Shown: one piece after another, positions 51,942 through 64,000 of the stretch
Numbering within the stretch: position 1 is the first letter of the stretch
How the letters are laid out: every line of letters begins with the position of its first letter
Assembly: GCA_033807695.1 (NCBI GenBank)
Contig: CM066309.1
Span: 2,046,001-2,110,000 of the forward strand
Length of the DNA: 64,000 nucleotides
Origin: Daedaleopsis sinensis
Taxonomy: Eukaryota; Basidiomycota; Agaricomycetes; Polyporales; Polyporaceae
Direction of reading: 5' to 3'
Position numbers and translations under genes: made by a program
The notes under the pieces: generated by a model
Seen by the model: only the letters and a program-made list of their open reading frames with translations
Databases searched by the model: none
Told to the model about the DNA's origin: nothing

Positions 51942-54900
51942 TTACTGCTGCCCGAACGCGGCCGCGAGGAAGCTCTCGATCTGCTTCTTGTGGATCGCCT
52001 TGCTGCCGGTGGCGACAGAGCTCGTCGGCTCGCGGCCCGCGTACAGCGGGTACTTGCCCTTGTGGTGCTCCGTCTCGTTCGCGGCGGTCAAGATACGCGG
52101 GCCGACGTACGTCCATGCACCGTTGTTCAGCGGCTCCTCCTGACACCACAGAATGTCCGCGTTGGGGTACTTGTCGAGGTGAGGAGTGATCTTGGAAAGC
52201 ATATGTTCAATCTCACACCGAATTGCATGAGTGACGGAACGGAAGAAAACTCACGAGATCGTAAGGGAAGGGCGAGATCTGCTCGACCCTGCTGATCACG
52301 ACATCGTTGATGCCCTTGTCCTCACGCTCTTGCAGGAGGGTCTGGTAGACCTGGCCTGCAATGGGGGTCAGACGACACACGGAAAGGCATTGATGACTAG
52401 GACTACGCACCAGTGCACAGGATGTGGCGGCGGACCTGCTCCGGCGCGACCAGGTTCTCCGGGTGGGCATCGGGAATGTAACGCTGGAACTGGGTTTCGC
52501 CGACCATCTCCGACAGTTCAGAGCGCGCCTTCGGGTGACGGAGGAGCGACTTCGAGAAGAAGAGGATGAGCGGCTTGCGGAAGTCGCGGTGGATCTGGCG
52601 GCGGAGGACGTGGAACTGCAATGCGACAGTTAATCAGTAAACCGCCGCTCTCAACCCTTCAGATGATCGGCGAACGTACGTAGTTGGCAGGAGTCGTGGG
52701 GTAGACGATCTGCATGTTGCAGTCCTGGTGCTGCCTCTCGATCTTCTCCACCGAGGGGAAGATATGTGGGTGGTCGTCGCAGAGCTGCAAGAACCGCTCG
52801 AGACGTCCACTGGAGTGCTCCGGACCCTGACCGTCGAAACCGTGGGGCAAGCTCATGACGAGACCCGTGCGCTGGAGCCACTTACGCTCGCCAGACGCGA
52901 TGAACTGGTCGATGATGCACTGCGCGTTGTTGGCGAAGTCGCCGAACTGCGCCTCCCAGATGGTCAGAGCGTCTGGGGAGACAAGGGAGTATCCGAGCTC
53001 GAAGCCGAGGGCACCAAATTCGGACAGGGACGAGTTGCAGACGACGAAACGGGCTTGGTTTGAGCCGAGGTCGTTCAGAGGAACATACTGCTGCTCGTTC
53101 TCCTGGTCGTGGATGACAGCATGGCGCTGCGAGAACGTACCACGCTCGACATCCTGACCGGACACACGGACGTGGACATTCTCGAGCGCAAGAGAGCCAA
53201 ACGCGAGCGCCTCAGCCGTCGCCCAGTCGATGTTCTGACCGTCCTCAACCGTCTTGCCGCGGTTGGTGAGAATACGCGCGAGGTTGCGGTGCGGCTTGAA
53301 GCCGTTGGGGAACGATGAGATGACCTTGCCGATGTGCTTGAGGGTCTCCTCATTTGAACCAGTCGGACGGGACGGAAGGTTCTTCTCTGCGAGCTCTTTG
53401 GGCGAAGGGAAGCCCGGCCATGATGCGGAGAGCCACTCCTTACTCGATGGCACGTAGTCCTTCGCGCCTGCAGCGGCCTTGTCGAGCATCCCCCACACCC
53501 ACTTCCTGTGCTCTTCGATGTCCTTCTCCGTGAAAGTCCCCCGACCGACCAGGAACTGGGTGTACTTCGTGAGCGTCGTGGGCTGCTTCTCGATGGCCTT
53601 GTACATGCGCGGCTGCGTGAAGCTGGGCTGATCGGTCTCGTTGTGACCATACCGACGGTAGCAGACGATGTCGACGACAACATCCTTCTTCCACTTGGCG
53701 CGCCAGTCTGCAGCGAGCTGGCAGACGAAGTTGACAGCCTCGACGTTGTCGCCGTTCACGTGGAAGATGGGTGCATCGATAGCCTTCGCGATGTCGGAGG
53801 GGTAAGGAGTGGAACGTGCGAAACGCGGGTCAGTCGTGAAGCCAATCTGGTTGTTCACGATGAGATGAATAGTTCCTCCAGTGCCGTAGTTGGGAAGGTT
53901 GTGGAAGCCCATCGTCTCGTAGACGACACCCTGGCCAGCGAACGCAGCATCACCGTGGAGCAGGACACCCATTGCGGTGTTGTGGGACTGTTCATCCTGC
54001 TCAAAGTGTTGAAGCCCGCGAGTCTTACCGAGTACGACAGGATCCTCTGCCTCCAGATGCGACGGGTTCGCGACGAGTGACAACGCGACCTTCTTTCCAG
54101 ACGGCGTCGGACGGACATAGTTGGCGCCCAGATGATACTTGACGTCACCAGCGGGGTGGTCATCATCCTCAACAGTGCCAGAAAACTCGTTAAGGATAGC
54201 CTCAAGGGGTTTCCGAATGACGTTGGCGAGAACGTTGAGACGACCACGATGAGGCATGCCGATGGTAACGTGCTTGACACCGTGTTCCACCGAACGGTCA
54301 ATCAGAGCCTTCATACCGGGGATGAGAGACTCGCAACCTTCAAGACCGAACCGCTTTTCGTTGGGGTATTTGCTCGCGATGTACTTTTCGAAGGACTCCG
54401 ACCAGATCAGACGGTCCAAGACCATCCGCTTCTCATCGACCGTGTAATTCCATGGCTTCGGAATCTCGACTCGCTCTCGGATCCAGTCGCACTGCTCCTT
54501 ATCGGGAATGTGAATGTACTGGATACCAATCGCGCCGCCTGTGCGAGTATTAGAACGCAAGCCCAGCAATCAGGCGCACAGTACGCACAGTATATGCGTT
54601 TGCACAACTTGATGATCTCCCCAAGCGACATAGTTTTCTTATCCTCCGTAGCAAAGTGGGGAAGGATACCGGGACCGAGAGTGATCTGCTTGTCGAGGTC
54701 GCGTTCGGTGAAGCCATACCGGCTGAGCTCAAGCTCTGGGGGGTGGACCGGGTTCAAGTCGGGGTCGAGGATACCAAGGGGATCCAGGTCGGCAACGTGA
54801 TGACCGCGCACTTGGTAGGCGCGGACAAGGAGTTGCACCTGGGCAGGCAATGAGGACGCGTCGATTGAGAACTAGCGGAACGCGAACATACCTTCAAGTG

Positions 54901-55254
54901 ATCGTCGAGCTCAGCACCTCCACTCGCGTGCAGAGCCGGTGCACCGTCGGTGGGCGCAATGCTAGGTGGAGGTTGGAAGGCCTTGTAGCTCGGCAGGCCC
55001 TTGTCCATGCCGGAGAAATAGACATCCCAGGACGCGTGGACAGACTTGGGATCCTGCCGCCAGAGTCTGTACATCTCCTCGACATAGTAGGTGTTCGTGC
55101 CGTTCGCGAAGGGGTCGTTAGAAGAGGGTGGCTGGGCGGGGGCCGAGGTCGCGAGGGTACGGGCGAAGGGCTGCGCCAAGGCTTGCACGCCATAGCGGTA
55201 GCGAGACCCGTGCAGGGCCTGCACGACACGGGGAAGACGAGCGAGCCTGTGCAT
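51942..55254 (-). CDS. KGD1: 2-oxoglutarate dehydrogenase E1, mitochondrial
   Basis: The thiamine-diphosphate-dependent E1 of the 2-oxoglutarate dehydrogenase complex in the mitochondrial matrix; it decarboxylates 2-oxoglutarate in the TCA cycle. Six exons (54892-55254, 54589-54838, 52680-54538, 52411-52615, 52255-52355, 51942-52211) join in phase to 1015 residues, a normal length. The N-terminus ([20 protein letters not shown] ... FARTLATSA) is a typical presequence. Family blocks: [90 protein letters not shown], then [40 protein letters not shown] and [20 protein letters not shown]. Everything is intact. The exon 5 to 6 junction uses the AG before [11 protein letters not shown]. Confidence 0.97.
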
Positions 55255-55683
55255 AACTAGAGAGCCAGCTAGACGTGGCTCGTGGTGGGGGTAAAGAAAG
55301 AAGGTGGAAGAAAGTCGAATTCGACGACGTGGACGAGTGGAAAGCTGATGACGAGCAGGTCCGTTTTTGGGACGATGCCATTCGGTGCTCTCCGCCGACT
55401 CTTCGGGCGATGGGCGTCTGCCTCCGACCGGTGCTCATTTGTTCCGTATACCCGACCCCGTTCTCTTCCGCCAACCAACCAACACACGACGAAACGTTGA
55501 TCATGATCATGATCATCCATTGGGTTCCTATTCATCACAGAAGAGGAGATGGCATTGATACAGAGAACAGCAGACTTGAGGACGTAAAACTACAATATCT
55601 AGAAATCAATACGCACAGGATACGAGCGAGGTCAGAGTAGCAATGTGATCACAGTAGTCCAAACGAGCGTCGTCCGAAGAAGC
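55255..55683. other. KGD1 promoter region
   Basis: About 430 bp. A palindromic run, GATCATGATCATGATCAT, at about 55500-55517 lies some 250 bp before the KGD1 ATG. Nothing coding is seen. Confidence 0.5.
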
Positions 55684-56722
55684 CTACAGAGCCATAGAGA
55701 TGCCGATGAGCGTTGGCCAGAAGACGAAGACAAATTGGAACTTCAAGCGCTCCAGGTCGACGGGCGGCTTCAAAGAGGACCCAAGAGTGACGGCGTCGTT
55801 CGCAGGATGTTCTCGCATGTATTTGCCAAAATCTTCAGCTCCATCTTCATCTTCTTGGTTACTAGAAGTGGACGTTGGTGTCCGCGACGTGCTAACGCTA
55901 GTCGGCTTTGAGGCGGAGTGCTTGTGAGTGGATACGGCGGTATCCGGAGGCGTGCCGTAGACAATACTTGGAAACCTTTTGTTGTGAGAATCGATAGTGG
56001 GACCGTTTAGAGGCGGAAGATTCGCCATGCCGGTGATGGTGAACTTGGCAGTATAAACGGAGAACGTAGGATGTTGACAGACAAATCGCAGGTGGCTGAG
56101 TCGCGATGATGAAATGAGGAGGGCACATACACAATGGCGAGCGGTTTTACTTACTAGTCCGAGCCATTGTGTTGCCACGCAGGAGATATCCATACTTCCG
56201 TTGACAGATCCTTGGCATCGACCCGGTCGGCCAAAGTCTCCATGTAAGTCTAAAATAGAGGGATGGAGAGCACATTAGCGTCCTTCACATAGCCCAATTC
56301 AATGAAACCAGAATATTAGAAATCAGTGCATAGGGTATCGTAGGCTGCCAAGGCCACGTTGACAATCAACAATCGCCTAGAGAGCTAGGTGGCACGGAGG
56401 TAGCTTTAGGATGGAGGTGCTAATTCGTGTGCTTCGTCTTGCACATAGGATGAAAGATCCGCAAATATACATTTCCCCACTTTCCATGCCCATCACCAAC
56501 GAAGAGAAACCTGGCTTTACATACCTCTCCAACATAGAGCTCGACATTCACCCTTCCGATTTGTCGCACAGAAGGTAAGAACCCATCGTCGGTCCAGCGT
56601 ACCCGGTTCAATCGCCCAGCCTTCATAACCGAGCCTGCGGCCGGAAACGTCCCGTGGATGCCAGCGGAGACACAGTTGACGACACAGAGCACCATAGAAG
56701 CGAGTTGTAGCCCATGAAGCAT
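55684..56722 (-). CDS. Kre9/Knh1-like wall protein (Ser-Thr-rich GPI-anchored family)
   Basis: Three exons (56525-56722, 56155-56249, 55684-56095) join in phase to 234 residues. Exon 1 gives a signal peptide (MLHGLQLASMVLCVVNCVSA) and the first strands, GTFPAAGSVMKAGRLNRVRW. Exon 2 gives TYMETLADRVDAKDLSTEVW then ISPAWQHNGSDY. Exon 3 gives LRFVCQHPTFSVYTAKFTIT. Together these form the Kre9/Knh1 N-terminal domain (PF10342: ...G.V.W..., L...VSISP...GSDY.lRF, YTA.FTI.GM), which is linked to beta-1,6-glucan and wall assembly. A Ser/Thr/His/Pro-rich linker (SKPTSVSTSRTPTSTSS) and an acidic patch follow. The C-terminus has a hydrophobic tail (FQFVFVFWPTLIGISMAL), as expected for GPI attachment or a membrane anchor. 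Exon 3 alone could be misread as a separate small tail-anchored protein, but the splice phases argue for one gene. It is divergent from the BEACH gene. Confidence 0.85.
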
Positions 56723-57277
56723 AATCGCCGTAGAGCCTTAGAGTATGGTAAACGCAAGTTTGATGAATAAGATGTCGGCCTAGAACTCTGAAGCTATGTC
56801 TAGTCAAAGATGCTCTCAGAAGGCGTATGGTTTGGAGGAAGACCCAGAGAGTGGGAAGTCTTGTAGGATAAAGGATATGAGGGTGAGATGGTTGGAGATG
56901 AACATCGCATTCGCGCGACTTGCTAGAAGTCCGTGTTAAGCGCCCAGGGCGTGCGCGATGTTAGTAAGTCCTGACGACGTGGATCCTGGTGATGACTGGG
57001 GTGATTGTCTCCCGCAGCGTGGCAGAGCGCATCACGAACGAGAACTGATAGGAACGCGAGGACGAATTTGAGGCAAGGAGATCAATAACATGTCGCGCTT
57101 ACACAGGTTGGGAGGTGATGCGGCTCTGCTCGCGGTGGCTGAAGCGAAGACACGCTTGCCTGCTTCCTCGACGACCCGCTGGCTGCTACCTGCTATCTTA
57201 CAGCAATGCGCACGCCCCTCTAGACGACATACTGCTTGCTGGGTCTCTGGTAGCTCTTCCCGGCTTCTACAACAACC
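56723..57277. other. Divergent promoter of the Kre9-like and BEACH genes
   Basis: About 555 bp. The plus strand from 57090 on is open in places and could hold an additional 5' exon of the BEACH gene. No other element is recognised. Confidence 0.5.

Positions 57278-64000
<6,723 letters not shown>

Noticed and set aside
55684..56028. Separate 114-residue tail-anchored protein starting at 56028
   Set aside because: Upstream frame and splice junctions make it the third exon of a Kre9/Knh1-like gene; the Met is inside the conserved FTITGM strand.

Overview
The window is nuclear DNA of a filamentous basidiomycete, most probably an Agaricomycete of the polypore type. Genes are split by many introns of about 45-70 bp, typically with GTACGT/GTGCGT/GTGAGT donors and YAG acceptors, and the exons are GC-rich. 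The gene families are fungal: a DUF6533 membrane protein, a Kre9/Knh1-like wall protein, a DUF5648 secreted protein, a basidiomycete-style P450 with micro-exons, and a YOR1-type ABCC transporter. There are no prokaryotic, viral, CRISPR or rRNA features. All gene models were spliced by eye from reading frames and splice consensus; none is backed by transcripts.

Left arm (1-18.4 kb). The first 4 kb shows nothing coherent. At about 4.1-6.25 kb lies a clear but heavily broken relic of a NOP4/RBM28-like nucleolar RNA-binding protein. Next come a terminal nucleotidyltransferase (Cid1-type, minus), the intact eIF3 subunit l gene (plus), an unrecognised small gene (12.3-13.1 kb) and a secreted cysteine-rich small protein with a Kex2-like site (minus, 13.6-14.2 kb). 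About 4 kb without a recognisable gene follows.

Middle (18.4-34.6 kb). An Apd1/Aim32-type thioredoxin-like [2Fe-2S] protein (minus) is divergent from a cytochrome P450 (plus). The P450 converges on a large ABCC multidrug-type transporter (minus), which is followed by a DUF6533 seven-helix membrane protein (minus). ATG12, the ubiquitin-like autophagy modifier, follows on the plus strand and is intact to its C-terminal glycine.

Duplicated region (35.2-48.8 kb). Four paralogous MFS transporters (A-D, DHA1 type) lie head to tail on the minus strand. A and B belong to a recent segmental duplication that also carried a DUF5648 secreted-protein gene. Beside A that gene is intact; beside B it is a short relic whose first large deletion has 7-bp direct repeats at its ends. 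Copy B has Arg in place of the last Gly of the antiporter motif C, and copy D has a 2-nt frameshift in its first half, so the array looks partly decayed. The spacer between A and B holds a cluster of short perfect hairpins and a four-copy interspersed 16-mer.

Right arm (49.5-64 kb). ATG27 (minus), mitochondrial 2-oxoglutarate dehydrogenase E1 (KGD1, minus), a Kre9/Knh1-like wall protein (minus) and, divergent from it, a very large BEACH-domain protein cut by the right edge. Two core autophagy genes and one BEACH trafficking gene in 30 kb is noted, but nothing in the sequence shows co-regulation.
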